Assembly: GCA_019746975.1 (NCBI GenBank)
Contig: JAIERK010000106.1
Span: forward strand, 1 to 64,000
Reading direction: 5' to 3'
Source: Candidatus Obscuribacterales bacterium
GTDB lineage: Bacteria; Cyanobacteriota; Vampirovibrionia; Obscuribacterales; Obscuribacteraceae
Length of the DNA: 64,000 bases
In this document: in pieces, positions 35,948 to 44,750 of the stretch
Position numbering within the stretch: position 1 is the stretch's first letter
How the letters are laid out: each line of letters starts with the position of its first letter
Notes under the pieces: model-generated
The model's database searches: none
What the model was told of the DNA's origin: nothing
Seen by the model: the letters and a program-made list of their open reading frames with translations, nothing else
Program-made: the position numbers and the translations under genes

Positions 35948-36021
35948 GGCAGGCGTCGCCAAGTGGTTAAGGCACTGGATTGTGGTTCCAGCACTCGGGG
36001 GTTCAAGTCCCCTCGTCTGCC
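35948..36021 (+). tRNA. trnH: tRNA-His (GTG)
   Basis: A cloverleaf folds by eye. The acceptor is GCAGGCG with CGTCTGC, and there is an extra G before it that pairs with the discriminator C73, the identity element of tRNA-His. The D arm is GCC/GGC, the anticodon stem CTGGA/TCCAG with loop TTGTGGT (anticodon GTG), and the T arm GGGGG-TTCAAGT-CCCCT. CCA is not encoded. Confidence 0.96.
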
Positions 36022-36046
36022 CTCTTCTTACTATGTCATCCTTGAG

Positions 36047-36064
36047 AAGCCCAGCAGTGGGCTT
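36047..36064 (+). terminator. Possible tRNA-His terminator hairpin
   Basis: AAGCCCA and TGGGCTT form a seven-base-pair stem with a four-base loop, 25 bases after the tRNA. The U-tract is poor, so this is tentative. Confidence 0.4.
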
Positions 36065-36196
36065 AGTTGCAATACGCTACTATACGAGGTTGGTGACCGT
36101 TTCATCAGTAACCACCCAGGTGACCATTTCTGACAAACTGTTGATGGGCGTAGCAACTAAAGTTTCTTCGATGAACTTAACTGAGAGGTAGCATTC

Positions 36197-36430
36197 ATGC
36201 ACGTAACTGAATTGACTCAATTTAAAAATGAGTCGAAGCAAACTAGTGGTCCAGCTGAGGAAGTCGAACTACAACTTAGTATAAACTTCGATCACGTCAC
36301 CTGCTGGCGTTCGGCACCTGGTTCCGGCACGTACATTTGGATTGCAGGAGCCGAACAGCCGATTAGAGTGAAGCAGTCTTATCAAGAGGTGACCGCGGCC
36401 GTTGAGAAAGGGACGTTATCTCGCAAGTGA
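36197..36430 (+). CDS. Small hypothetical protein, FlbD-like layout
   Basis: The product has 77 residues, with GAGAGG about six bases before the ATG. The middle (INFDHVTCWRSAPGSGTYIW, then IRVKQSYQEVTAAVEKG) has the layout of small FlbD-type proteins: a strand ending in a hydrophobic pair, a Gly-centred turn, then V..SY.EV. The match is by pattern only, and no flagellar genes are nearby. It sits between tRNA-His and a convergent DUF6745 gene. Confidence 0.6.
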   Translation: MHVTELTQFKNESKQTSGPAEEVELQLSINFDHVTCWRSAPGSGTYIWIAGAEQPIRVKQSYQEVTAAVEKGTLSRK

Positions 36431-36630
36431 GATTAAAAAATGAGGACCGAACTTATCCTGTGGGCATTGTAGGAATCGACCCGCATCGCCGCATGGGCTT
36501 TTTCGGCGTTCCGCGTTCGCTGAAATAATCACAATTGCCGAATCATTGGTTCTCGAAGGCAACATAGTGTGGAGCACTAACCTGGGGACCACTTGAGAGT
36601 CGATAAGTCGCTATTTTTTGCGCTATAGAT

Positions 36631-38187
36631 CTAAGTTTCGATCGCGGGAAAATACTCCGATGCTTCTACTCCGAATGTCCAGGCTACCGCTTCCTTTGCC
36701 GTTTCGATGGTCGGCGGGACTCTGAGGAAGTAATGCTTGTATGTGCCATCCTTCTCTTGTGAGCTGTTTTGCACGCGCACCATTGTTAGTGCTTCATCGC
36801 CTGGAAAGCTAACTTTGTACAACTCGCCACACTCGTCTTTCTGTACCATTGTTGCGCCTGACTCGCGCAGATAGCGCTCTTCGCCAAAGATTTCGAGCAT
36901 TACTCTTCGGATTTCTGCGTTCTTCTCATTCGTAATCTGGTCTGGAGATATGTCTTGCTTTCTCTCGATTAAGGACGGCTCTACGAAGACGCCTCGCCAG
37001 GAATATACGGTGAATCCATCAGACCAGGTAGCTGCAGGACCAGTTGCGTTGTGAGGTTGACCGATTGCATTTGATTCCATCGTCAAAGGTTTTTCGGACA
37101 CGAAACATATCCTCTTTCCAGTAACGTAGCCGTCTGCCGCGTGCGCCAGGTAGGCCAAACAGTCGATTGTTCCTTCCAATTCTTCCAGTAGTTGAGGTTC
37201 AAGTATTCGACATGCCAGAGCAAATGGAAGCCAGTTCGATGAGACTCCCCAGTAAGCCATTTGGTTGCCTCGTGGCTCCTTAAGCGCCACTTCGAGAATT
37301 TTCGTAGCGTCTCGATAAGTTTTCCAGGCAATTTGATGGAATGATTCAAGCCCTTGTAAATTGAAATTAGCGGGATCAAACATTGGGCCGGCAGCGCCGG
37401 TGAGTATTCTTGTTTTCCATGCGGACATTGCGGTCGCAAGGGAATCAATGTCCCGGCATTGATTGCGGAGCTCTTCAATCGCTTGATTATCTTTAGAAGA
37501 TTCAGCATTGAAAATACCTTGAGGTATATGTTCGGTCAACATCCGATGATCAAATACCCCGTGAATCATTCCAATTGCCGAAGCAGGAGTCATCGTGAAT
37601 TTGGACGTCGTTCGCTTAGAAATCTCAGCGGCGACTCTAGCCTGCTGTCTCTCCGCAATGCAATTCATTGCAAATTGACGCAACACTCCGTCTTTGGGAG
37701 GTTGTGACCGATCATCCAATTGCTTTCCACTCTTCACGCGCTCGTCGCGCACAACAAGTAACATGTGTTCCTGAAGGCGTCTAATCGTTTTCTCTCGAAC
37801 GCTGTTGTCCTGTTCGCTAAATTGAAAGTTCCAGATTTTGTCGACTAGTGGTCGTACAAAATCGCGTTCGAACTTCGACCAATGCGATTGCCACTGTGAT
37901 CGCCAATTTTGTGAGTCAGGAGATTCCTTCGATAGGGTATCAACAAGTTGATGCCAACCGGGCGCATGCGAAATATTTGCAATTAGACATGGTATTACCG
38001 ACAGTTGCGCTGGGCTTTCACACCATAGTATCAGTGGGCGATCTGTTTTGTTGATTTTGCACAATTGTTCTATCGCTTCAACAGCTAATTCTTTGTTAGT
38101 CGGACCTGCCTCAACAATCAATCGTCGCCATCTCGCGAGAAGGTTGGCAATTTGCACAGACTTGTCACTTTTCTTTGAGGAAACCAT
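36631..38187 (-). CDS. DUF6745 domain-containing protein
   Basis: The product has 518 residues. The N-terminal half is helical and Trp/Gln/Arg-rich. The C-terminal half carries what I recognise as the DUF6745 pattern: WSDGFTVYSWRGVFV, then NAEIRRVMLEIFGEERYL, SGATMVQKDECGELYKV, PGDEALTMVRVQNSS and HYFLRVPPTIETAKEAVAW. In other genomes this domain is often found in proteins with leucine-rich or similar repeats. No signal or membrane segment is seen and the biochemical role is unknown. It is a single gene, convergent with the small FlbD-like gene. Confidence 0.78.
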   Translation of the reverse strand: MVSSKKSDKSVQIANLLARWRRLIVEAGPTNKELAVEAIEQLCKINKTDRPLILWCESPAQLSVIPCLIANISHAPGWHQLVDTLSKESPDSQNWRSQWQSHWSKFERDFVRPLVDKIWNFQFSEQDNSVREKTIRRLQEHMLLVVRDERVKSGKQLDDRSQPPKDGVLRQFAMNCIAERQQARVAAEISKRTTSKFTMTPASAIGMIHGVFDHRMLTEHIPQGIFNAESSKDNQAIEELRNQCRDIDSLATAMSAWKTRILTGAAGPMFDPANFNLQGLESFHQIAWKTYRDATKILEVALKEPRGNQMAYWGVSSNWLPFALACRILEPQLLEELEGTIDCLAYLAHAADGYVTGKRICFVSEKPLTMESNAIGQPHNATGPAATWSDGFTVYSWRGVFVEPSLIERKQDISPDQITNEKNAEIRRVMLEIFGEERYLRESGATMVQKDECGELYKVSFPGDEALTMVRVQNSSQEKDGTYKHYFLRVPPTIETAKEAVAWTFGVEASEYFPAIET

Positions 38188-38477
38188 AAAAGTACTCTTG
38201 TTGCAGTGTGTCTTGTTTAATTCTACTATCTAGGAATTGTAAGTATGGGAGTGATGTAGAGAAAGAGGAAATATCCTGGGATTTCGGATTGCATTTCAAT
38301 ACTTCCGTTTGGAGTTGCGCCTGATAATACCGATGATACCGCGTTTTGCATTAGTCAGTTAGCGACTTCTGGTGTCAATCAGGTCCGATTTGTAATCTCG
38401 AAATCTTTGTTGCCAACTACTTCCGAACGCGAGTTCAAAAAGTTTTTGAATTTTCAGGTCCGAATCGCGCAGAGTTG

Positions 38478-38747
38478 ATGCAGGGAATTCTGCTGGGCGC
38501 CTCCGCTCGTGCGAAGCAAAACGCCATTGCGGACCACACGGAGCCGGCTTGCAATATGATCCTTGGCGAAACGACCTCTGATGCAATGCGTTATACGGAA
38601 CCACTGACAAGTCTGCTGCAGGAGCGCGAACAATTCACCATGTTCGACTGGCAGTCGCTCGTTCGAGCTGAACTGCGAAAAGACGACGATAGACCGACTG
38701 TCAAATCACACAGCAAGAGTATATCTAGCTCCTCTGATTTTTTTTAG
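38478..38747 (+). CDS. Small hypothetical protein
   Basis: A frame of 89 residues from an ATG (MQGILLGASARAKQNAIAD) to SHSKSISSSSDFF. The composition is protein-like in the middle (LTSLLQEREQFTMFDWQSLV). A perfect 17-base AT-rich palindrome lies 28 bases upstream of the start, at 38434-38450. No good ribosome site and no family recognised. Confidence 0.42.
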   Translation: MQGILLGASARAKQNAIADHTEPACNMILGETTSDAMRYTEPLTSLLQEREQFTMFDWQSLVRAELRKDDDRPTVKSHSKSISSSSDFF

Positions 38748-38800
38748 GTAGGAACTATTTCGTCAGCCGGACGTACAATTAGGTTTCTCTGCGAAATAAC

Positions 38801-39067
38801 ATGTTCGACGACTTAGACGAAGACATCTATCACGTAAGACATTATGGACCGACCTTATATGAAGAGGGCGACTGGATCGTAATGCGCTGCTCATTTTGCG
38901 ATCAGGTCTTTCGTAGTCTCAAAGCCGCTGGCGCGCCGAAGCGATCTTCGCGAACCTGCATCTCTGCTTGCGATTGGGTCACCGAAGACAGCATGGTCAG
39001 GTGCCGCTCATGTAGCTACACTGGCCCATTGACTGGTCCAGCGCCAGATCTTTGCACATTCGATTAG
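38801..39067 (+). CDS. Small putative zinc-ribbon protein
   Basis: The product has 88 residues. The acidic N-terminus (MFDDLDEDIYHVRHYG) is followed by three cysteine pairs: CSFC, CISAC and CRSC. That number and spacing fit a zinc ribbon or rubredoxin-like knuckle. No strong ribosome site is visible. It lies between another small gene and a decayed stress-protein gene, so it could itself be a remnant. Confidence 0.5.
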   Translation: MFDDLDEDIYHVRHYGPTLYEEGDWIVMRCSFCDQVFRSLKAAGAPKRSSRTCISACDWVTEDSMVRCRSCSYTGPLTGPAPDLCTFD

Positions 39068-39083
39068 CGGCAAAATCCTGAGG

Positions 39084-39377
39084 TGCAGATGTTGGAGACA
39101 CTGTGGCTGGTATCACAGGAGTTTGATCGGTCTGGGTATCCCTGAGTATGAAGCGAAAATGTACGAAGGCAAAATCCGTGACGGCAATATTTTGGTAGCC
39201 CTTCATGGAGAAAACAACGATCAGTTAAAGCAAGCAGAAGATCTGTTCAAAGCTAACAAAGCTACTGATATTCACAGAGTCGGCGAAGCCGCTGTCAAAA
39301 AGAGCTTACAAGTTCCCCTGACAAAAAAGGGCACGTCAATTGACGTGCCCTTTTTGATTTTGCGTGAATGGTGCTAG
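39084..39377 (+). pseudogene. Remnant of a general-stress (GsiB/17M-like, glycine-zipper) protein
   Basis: The C-terminal signature of this small family is intact: LIGLGIPEYEAKMYEGKIRDG, then ILVALHGENNDQLKQA and DIHRVGEAA (coding 39123 on). The expected preceding residues, GADVGDTVAGITGV, are present but in the next frame (39082-39123). A single missing T in GTTTG explains this, and a TGA lies just upstream. The glycine-zipper N-terminus is gone. At the 3' end the frame reads straight through the terminator hairpin, so the natural stop seems lost too. The family-name assignment is by memory of its GIPEYEAKRYEG motif. Confidence 0.7.
39323..39355. terminator. Perfect bidirectional Rho-independent terminator
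   Basis: A 22-base perfect palindrome (GGGCACGTCAATTGACGTGCCC, positions 39329-39350) has six A before it and five T after it. It serves hemQ on the minus strand and the plus-strand remnant. Confidence 0.92.
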
Positions 39378-40231
39378 CGTGCTGGTTGCAATGTGTTCAA
39401 GGCAGGAACAGCATTGCCATCGAGGAATGTGGCGAGCTGATCGAGCGAGAATTGCACTCCGGAATAGAAATCACCGAAGTGTCCATACTTCGCGCTCGCT
39501 TCGTCGAAGCGCATCTCGTAGATCAATTTTTTGAAAACCAGAGGATCGTCGGAGTAGAGATCGACACCCCATTCGTATTTGTCATAGCCGATGGAGCCAG
39601 AGATAACCTGCGTCACGAGACCATGGAAGGTGCGTCCGATTTTGCCATGTTCCAGCATTAGCTTTGCGCGCTCTTCGAAAGGCAGCATGTACCAATTAAC
39701 GTCTTCACCACGTTTTTTATCCATAGGATAGAAACAAACATAGCGACGTTGCGGAATCTTCGCCCAGAGCCGACCCGCGTGGTGAGGAACTTTTTCTTGC
39801 TCTTTTAGCAATTCGTCGAATGCTTGATTCCATTCCTGCGACGCTGGCTTCAGTTCGCGTTCTGTCAGGGCGGCGTGGATTTTGGAAGTGGCGTCGTAAA
39901 GTCCCAACTCCAATATCGATACGTAGGAGGTCGATGTGGTCAGGTATTCCGCCAGGCGAAGCTTGTCAATGACTGTCTCAGCATGGGCCAGACCGTCGAA
40001 CTCTTTACTGTAATGGGTGACCATCAGGTCGGCTTTATGTCCTACCATCTGGGCGAATCCGACGTCGGTGTTGTCGCCTGCCTTGAGCTTTTCTAGAGCC
40101 GCCCGGGCTTCGTTGACAATTTCCGTGCGCTCTTGCTGCGGCAACCTGTCCCACGACAGGCGGTCGAGCGAAAACATCTGGTGCAGAATCCACCAACTGT
40201 CCAGGGATTCCGGTACGTTAGGATGACGCAT
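39374..40231 (-). CDS. hemQ: Coproheme decarboxylase HemQ (chlorite dismutase family)
   Basis: The start with GAGGAG six bases upstream gives 285 residues (MRHPNVPESL); a start ten codons earlier lacks such a site. HemQ oxidatively decarboxylates coproheme III to haem b in the coproporphyrin pathway. The family core is clear: YVCFYPMDKKRG with the catalytic-type Tyr, NWYMLPFEERAKLMLEHGKIG with the proximal His, VTQVISGSIGYDKYEWGVD with the Gln that marks HemQ rather than true chlorite dismutase, and KKLIYEMRFDEASAKYG. The perfect terminator lies just after its stop. No other haem gene is in view. Confidence 0.93.
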   Translation of the reverse strand: MRHPNVPESLDSWWILHQMFSLDRLSWDRLPQQERTEIVNEARAALEKLKAGDNTDVGFAQMVGHKADLMVTHYSKEFDGLAHAETVIDKLRLAEYLTTSTSYVSILELGLYDATSKIHAALTERELKPASQEWNQAFDELLKEQEKVPHHAGRLWAKIPQRRYVCFYPMDKKRGEDVNWYMLPFEERAKLMLEHGKIGRTFHGLVTQVISGSIGYDKYEWGVDLYSDDPLVFKKLIYEMRFDEASAKYGHFGDFYSGVQFSLDQLATFLDGNAVPALNTLQPAR

Positions 40232-40398
40232 GACAGGCTCCTCGAAAGACTGGAAGGTCATAGACTAATGCAAAATGCCTTCTGCTGCCAGGTTCTAAGC
40301 CAGTTTTTGTAATTATTCGGCAATGATTTTCGGAAAACACGGCTGCGGAGAGTGCTGCTTGGCAACTTGTCGGCTTCAAACCTAGTAAATGTTCGCGA

Positions 40399-43300
40399 CT
40401 ATCTCGGGTTGATGACGGCTGTGTAATACAGGTTGCCCTTGTAACCGAGACCACCCTCGGGATCCATTAGTGCCCGACAATTCGGATGAATTCGGGCGAG
40501 CACGGAATCCTGTCTTGTGTAGTGATCTTCGCCTGGCGCAATTGTTGGTTTGTGATAATCCCTTCCCCAGTATGTTCTGCTCACTTTCCAATAATCAGGT
40601 CTCGTGTCCAGCACTCTCATTCCGTTCGCTGCAAACTTCGCCGTGCCGCCACTGAGGCGGAAGTAGCCAACCCAAACCCTATCGTTGTTAGGTGGTTGCA
40701 AAACAACATGAATGTAGTTGCGTTTGCCTGGGATAACTCTAGTTGTGAAATTCAGGTTGTTGCCTTTGCCACCATACCAGGAATGAGAACCAAGATATTG
40801 ACCCGGTTCGTGGTCGTCGGTGCTGATGTATACCTGCATTATGCAACCAGTGACGTCAGCCGCTAGGAACGAGGGATCTTTGGAAGATGGCTTCTTGCTC
40901 GGAGTGCTGCTGTCCGCCCACAAGTCTGGACTGTCGTCGATCGCGGTGGCGTCTGTCTCGATGGTCGTGGCGTCGGCGCGAATCTTGATTCGATCCCTTA
41001 GCTGAGGGGACTTCACCTTGCCGCTCAAAGCTACTGCAAGACCAATACGCTTTTGAGCTTCGGATTGTTTGCCCATCTTATCGCAGACTTCGACTGCGCC
41101 GAGGTAGCACATTGCGATCTTGTCAGCCGAGGGATTTTTTAGCTTGTTGAATGCTTTAATTGCCCCGTCGTAAAAAAACAGCGCTGTTTCATTCTTGTCG
41201 TGCGATGCATTCTTCGCCGATGCCAGCAAGATGTCTGCTTGCATATCAGGCATACTCCAGTCAGATGCAAGTTTCCTCGCCTCGCTCAAGTGGCTCTCGG
41301 CGCGAACATACGCTTTCTGTTTATTCTCAACGTGAGCCAAACCCACTAAAGAATCAAGATAGTAATCTTTGTTATCGCTCTTCACAGGCTGCAGAAGCTC
41401 CACTGCCTTTTCGAATCTGCTTTGAGCATTAATGTACGATTTATTTTCGAAATCGATTTCGCCCAAACGTGCATTGATCAGTCCAATTGCCTGTGTGTCC
41501 TCAAAGTCGTCGCTGAACTCTAGCGCTTCTTCGAATTGAGATTTTGCTTCTAGATAATGATCTTTGCCCAGACTGTATGTCTTCTCGGCTCTTTTAAGTG
41601 CGCCGAGCATAGAATTGGAACCAACTTCTTTGTCTTCGTCGAACTTCTCGGAAACGTGCTCACTGTCGTCGGTTTCAGAAGTCTGATTCTGCGTGCGGTC
41701 CTTCCTTTCAGCACTTTCGTTACTCTCCTTAGGCGTTGATGGAAACAGCAAAGGTAGCACTGCAACTGATGGAATGACAATAATTGCCATCACCAGTAGT
41801 GCCGTCAGTCCCCATCTCAATGGATGTCTCTGAAGAGTTTCCTTTATATCTGACTTAATGGATCTGCCTGGAACGACGGTCTGTTCGCTTTCCGTTTCTC
41901 GCCCTGATTGGTTGTTTTCGGGATTGAAACCTGGACCGGAGTTCGGACTGGGTCCGGACCTGGGATCAGGAGTGGGGCTAGCCGCAGAATGCTCTTGGGG
42001 CAGAAACGGCTGCTTCACTGGGACCGCCGGCTTCCAGCCGGCTTCTCCGCCGGCGCTGGGGCTAGAACCAGAACTGGGAGACCGACCGGGGGACTCATCG
42101 ACCGGAGCGGATCTTTTAGCGGCCGCCTCTTTGACGAATCTGCTGCTTTCGGGATTCGCATTACGCGTATCCTTTCCGAATAACAAACCTACCACCTGCG
42201 TCGCTGGAAGGTTTGGCTGCGCCGAGCCTGACGCGATTTCATTTAAGATCGCAAGAATCTCGCCGGCGTTTTGATATCTATCCTTCGGAGACTTTTGCAA
42301 ACACTTTTGTATCACTGCTGCGATCTTGGTTTCTTCTCTATCAGCCTTGATCAGGGTCACCAGATCCGGTGGCGCTTCATTGATGTGCTGATAGATGACA
42401 TGCATGATGTTCTCTCCCACCATAGGTGGACATCCAGCTATACATTCGTACATCACGCATCCCAGTGAGTAGATATCAGACTGCCTCTCAGCTTCTTGCC
42501 CCTTGCATTGCTCTGGACTCATGTAGGTTGGACTGCCGAAAATCTGCCCCGTTGTTGTCAGCTTCTTCGCATCCCGATTTTCTTCGGTTAGGACCTTCGC
42601 AATGCCAAGGTCTAACAGTTTTACATAGCGATCGCCGTCGATCATCTGAACTACAATGTTGCTTGGTTTTAGATCGCGGTGAATAACATTGTTATTGTGC
42701 AGGTATTGAACAGCTTTGCATGCTTGACTGAATACATCGAGAAATTCTGCCGCACTCATCCTTCCACGCTCCGCCAGAATTTCATAGAGCGACTGACCCT
42801 CGACGTACTCCATAACCAGATATGGTTCTCGATTAGCGGTAAAACCATAGTCAAACACAGAAACGAGGTGAGGATGTGAAAGGTTGCTCCCTGCCTTAGC
42901 TTCCTGTTCGAAGCGTTGAATCAGGTGGTCATCCAGCGCGCGACCTGGATTGAGCACTTTAATGGCGACAGGTTTATTGAGAACCAAGTGTCGGGCTCTC
43001 AATACGGTGCCCATTCCACCCTGGGCGACCACTTCGAGGATCTCGTAACGCTCGCCAATCACACCGACGAACTCAGACTGAGCTGCCTCTTGCTCGGAAA
43101 AGTCATGGTATTGCTTGTGGTGCGTCTGAGTGGTGGGCTGCAGACGGGACGGAGGAGAATTTAGCTCTGTCGTTGTTGGTGGCGGTGGTGATAGTGGTTG
43201 ATCGATCGGTGTGGAGAGCTGCTGAAAATGATTCGTTGGAGGAGGAGGTTGAGGTTGACCTTGCTTTGGCTGAACAGAACCTGGTGGCTGTGACGGTGGA

Positions 43301-44370
43301 AACTGATCTAGTTGCTCTGCCGATGGAGATTTCAGCGGATCGCGTGCTACCAGGTGCTGTGTCTTAACCGAAGGCGGCAATTGATTTTGTTGCGGCGGAT
43401 AGTGCTCGTTCGACGTCTGCACCGGCACTTGTGAAGGCTGGTATTGGTCGACCAATGTCTGGCGCGGCTCGTTAGGGACGGATGGTGCCGGTTCTGTTCT
43501 GACACGCGCTGATTGATACTCTTCCAACTCACTAAGTAGCTGCTGCATATTTTGGTATCGTTCATCAGGTTTTTTCTTTAAACACCTGCCAATGATCTGT
43601 TGCAACTTCGCCGGCAACTGCGCGGGAAGTGGCGGAGGGGCCTCCGTCATATGCGCCAATACAACGCCGTCAGTACGTCCATAGTTTTGAAATGGCGGCA
43701 CTCCTGATGTTAGCTCGTACAAGATGCATCCGACAGAATAAATGTCCGAGCGATGATCCTGCGGTTTGCCAAAGCCTTGCTCCGGGCTCATGTAGTCTGG
43801 TGTCCCAAGAATTTCGCAGGTCTTTATCAAATCCGGGGAAGATCCATCGTCGGGATTGAGCAGGCTTGCCATCCCGAAATCGGATACTTTAACAGCGATC
43901 GAGTCATCGGACTCGACCATGATTCGAATATTGTCTGGTTTTATATCGCCATGAATCATTCCCTGTCCATGCGCATATGAGAGTCCCCGGCAGAACGGAA
44001 TTACGATAGCCAGCATCTGTGAACGCGCCGGCCGGCCGAGGCGAATTAGTAAGTCTTTTAGAGTTTGACCTTCCAGGTACTCTGTAACAACGAGACAACG
44101 TCCTGCTTCGTCTATGCCAAACTCGTCGGTTTGGCATATGTTCTCATGCTTCAGTCCCGCTGCGGCATGTGCGATCTGCCGAAATCGTTGTGTACTACGC
44201 TCGTCATAGACAATGTTCGGGCTGATCCATTTCAGCGTAAATTGCTTGTTGAGGGATGTGTGAAGCGCTCTATAGGAGCGGCTCAGTCCGCTTGTCCCGA
44301 TGAGCTCCAATATCTGGTAGTGTTTTCCTACTACCTGTCCGATCATTGTTTGTGGACTAGCGTCATTCAT
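40399..44370 (-). CDS. Membrane Ser/Thr kinase receptor with two kinase domains and TPRs
   Basis: From the ATG chosen, the product has 1323 residues; the frame stays open to 44680 and longer starts (e.g. TTG 44625) cannot be excluded. Kinase 1 (about 15-280) has a poor glycine loop (IGTSGLSRSYRA), HGDIKPDN instead of HRDLKPxN, and DFG. Kinase 2 (about 437-690) has AQGGMGTVLRA, VAIK, HRDLKPSN and DLG for DFG. A Pro/Gln linker joins them. A transmembrane helix at about 848-870 leads to TPR-like helices (about 910-1120). A C-terminal domain (about 1170-1323) is rich in Tyr, Trp and Gly. Kinases face the cytoplasm and TPRs the periplasm. It is divergent from the pseudokinase gene. Confidence 0.88.
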   Translation of the reverse strand: MNDASPQTMIGQVVGKHYQILELIGTSGLSRSYRALHTSLNKQFTLKWISPNIVYDERSTQRFRQIAHAAAGLKHENICQTDEFGIDEAGRCLVVTEYLEGQTLKDLLIRLGRPARSQMLAIVIPFCRGLSYAHGQGMIHGDIKPDNIRIMVESDDSIAVKVSDFGMASLLNPDDGSSPDLIKTCEILGTPDYMSPEQGFGKPQDHRSDIYSVGCILYELTSGVPPFQNYGRTDGVVLAHMTEAPPPLPAQLPAKLQQIIGRCLKKKPDERYQNMQQLLSELEEYQSARVRTEPAPSVPNEPRQTLVDQYQPSQVPVQTSNEHYPPQQNQLPPSVKTQHLVARDPLKSPSAEQLDQFPPSQPPGSVQPKQGQPQPPPPTNHFQQLSTPIDQPLSPPPPTTTELNSPPSRLQPTTQTHHKQYHDFSEQEAAQSEFVGVIGERYEILEVVAQGGMGTVLRARHLVLNKPVAIKVLNPGRALDDHLIQRFEQEAKAGSNLSHPHLVSVFDYGFTANREPYLVMEYVEGQSLYEILAERGRMSAAEFLDVFSQACKAVQYLHNNNVIHRDLKPSNIVVQMIDGDRYVKLLDLGIAKVLTEENRDAKKLTTTGQIFGSPTYMSPEQCKGQEAERQSDIYSLGCVMYECIAGCPPMVGENIMHVIYQHINEAPPDLVTLIKADREETKIAAVIQKCLQKSPKDRYQNAGEILAILNEIASGSAQPNLPATQVVGLLFGKDTRNANPESSRFVKEAAAKRSAPVDESPGRSPSSGSSPSAGGEAGWKPAVPVKQPFLPQEHSAASPTPDPRSGPSPNSGPGFNPENNQSGRETESEQTVVPGRSIKSDIKETLQRHPLRWGLTALLVMAIIVIPSVAVLPLLFPSTPKESNESAERKDRTQNQTSETDDSEHVSEKFDEDKEVGSNSMLGALKRAEKTYSLGKDHYLEAKSQFEEALEFSDDFEDTQAIGLINARLGEIDFENKSYINAQSRFEKAVELLQPVKSDNKDYYLDSLVGLAHVENKQKAYVRAESHLSEARKLASDWSMPDMQADILLASAKNASHDKNETALFFYDGAIKAFNKLKNPSADKIAMCYLGAVEVCDKMGKQSEAQKRIGLAVALSGKVKSPQLRDRIKIRADATTIETDATAIDDSPDLWADSSTPSKKPSSKDPSFLAADVTGCIMQVYISTDDHEPGQYLGSHSWYGGKGNNLNFTTRVIPGKRNYIHVVLQPPNNDRVWVGYFRLSGGTAKFAANGMRVLDTRPDYWKVSRTYWGRDYHKPTIAPGEDHYTRQDSVLARIHPNCRALMDPEGGLGYKGNLYYTAVINPR

Positions 44371-44750
44371 CAACGCGTAACCATGGTTGGTGGTTGTCCG
44401 TACTTGAAATAAACCTGGATTCCAGTATAGTTTTGCCTCTTTGTGGGACGAGTGAAACGTGGGCGACGTATTCGTCAGCGCCACGAACCCGAATGTCAGA
44501 CTGGCGTCCGGTATCTCCACTGGAGTATTCTCGTTCGGCCGGTACGGTCGACAAACGGGAACGGTCATTTGCAACACGGTGCCATTGACGGTGTTTATCA
44601 CTATGTTGACCGCATCGACGAGCAACGATAGCGCGAAGCCGCCGCCGTCGATATCAGCCGATTAGGATTGGTTCCATCGGACTCAACATTTTTTCAACAC
44701 GAATTTGCTTGAATGAGATGGCAAGGTAAGGCGGGTTGCAAAATTTGAAG
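44371..44750. other. Divergent region between two kinase genes
   Basis: 380 bp between the two chosen starts. Frames on both strands stay open here (minus to about 44680, with readable sequence such as PDASLTFGFVALTNTSP), so either kinase gene could begin further out. No clear promoter or ribosome site decides this. Confidence 0.4.

Noticed and set aside
36480-36515. Hairpin CCCGCATCGCCGCATGGG followed by CTTTTT
   Set aside because: Only three outer base pairs and two inner ones form, so it is too weak to call a terminator.
44371-44625. 85-residue N-terminal extension of the double kinase
   Set aside because: The frame is open, but it begins at TTG with no ribosome site and adds no recognisable domain; kept as an alternative only.
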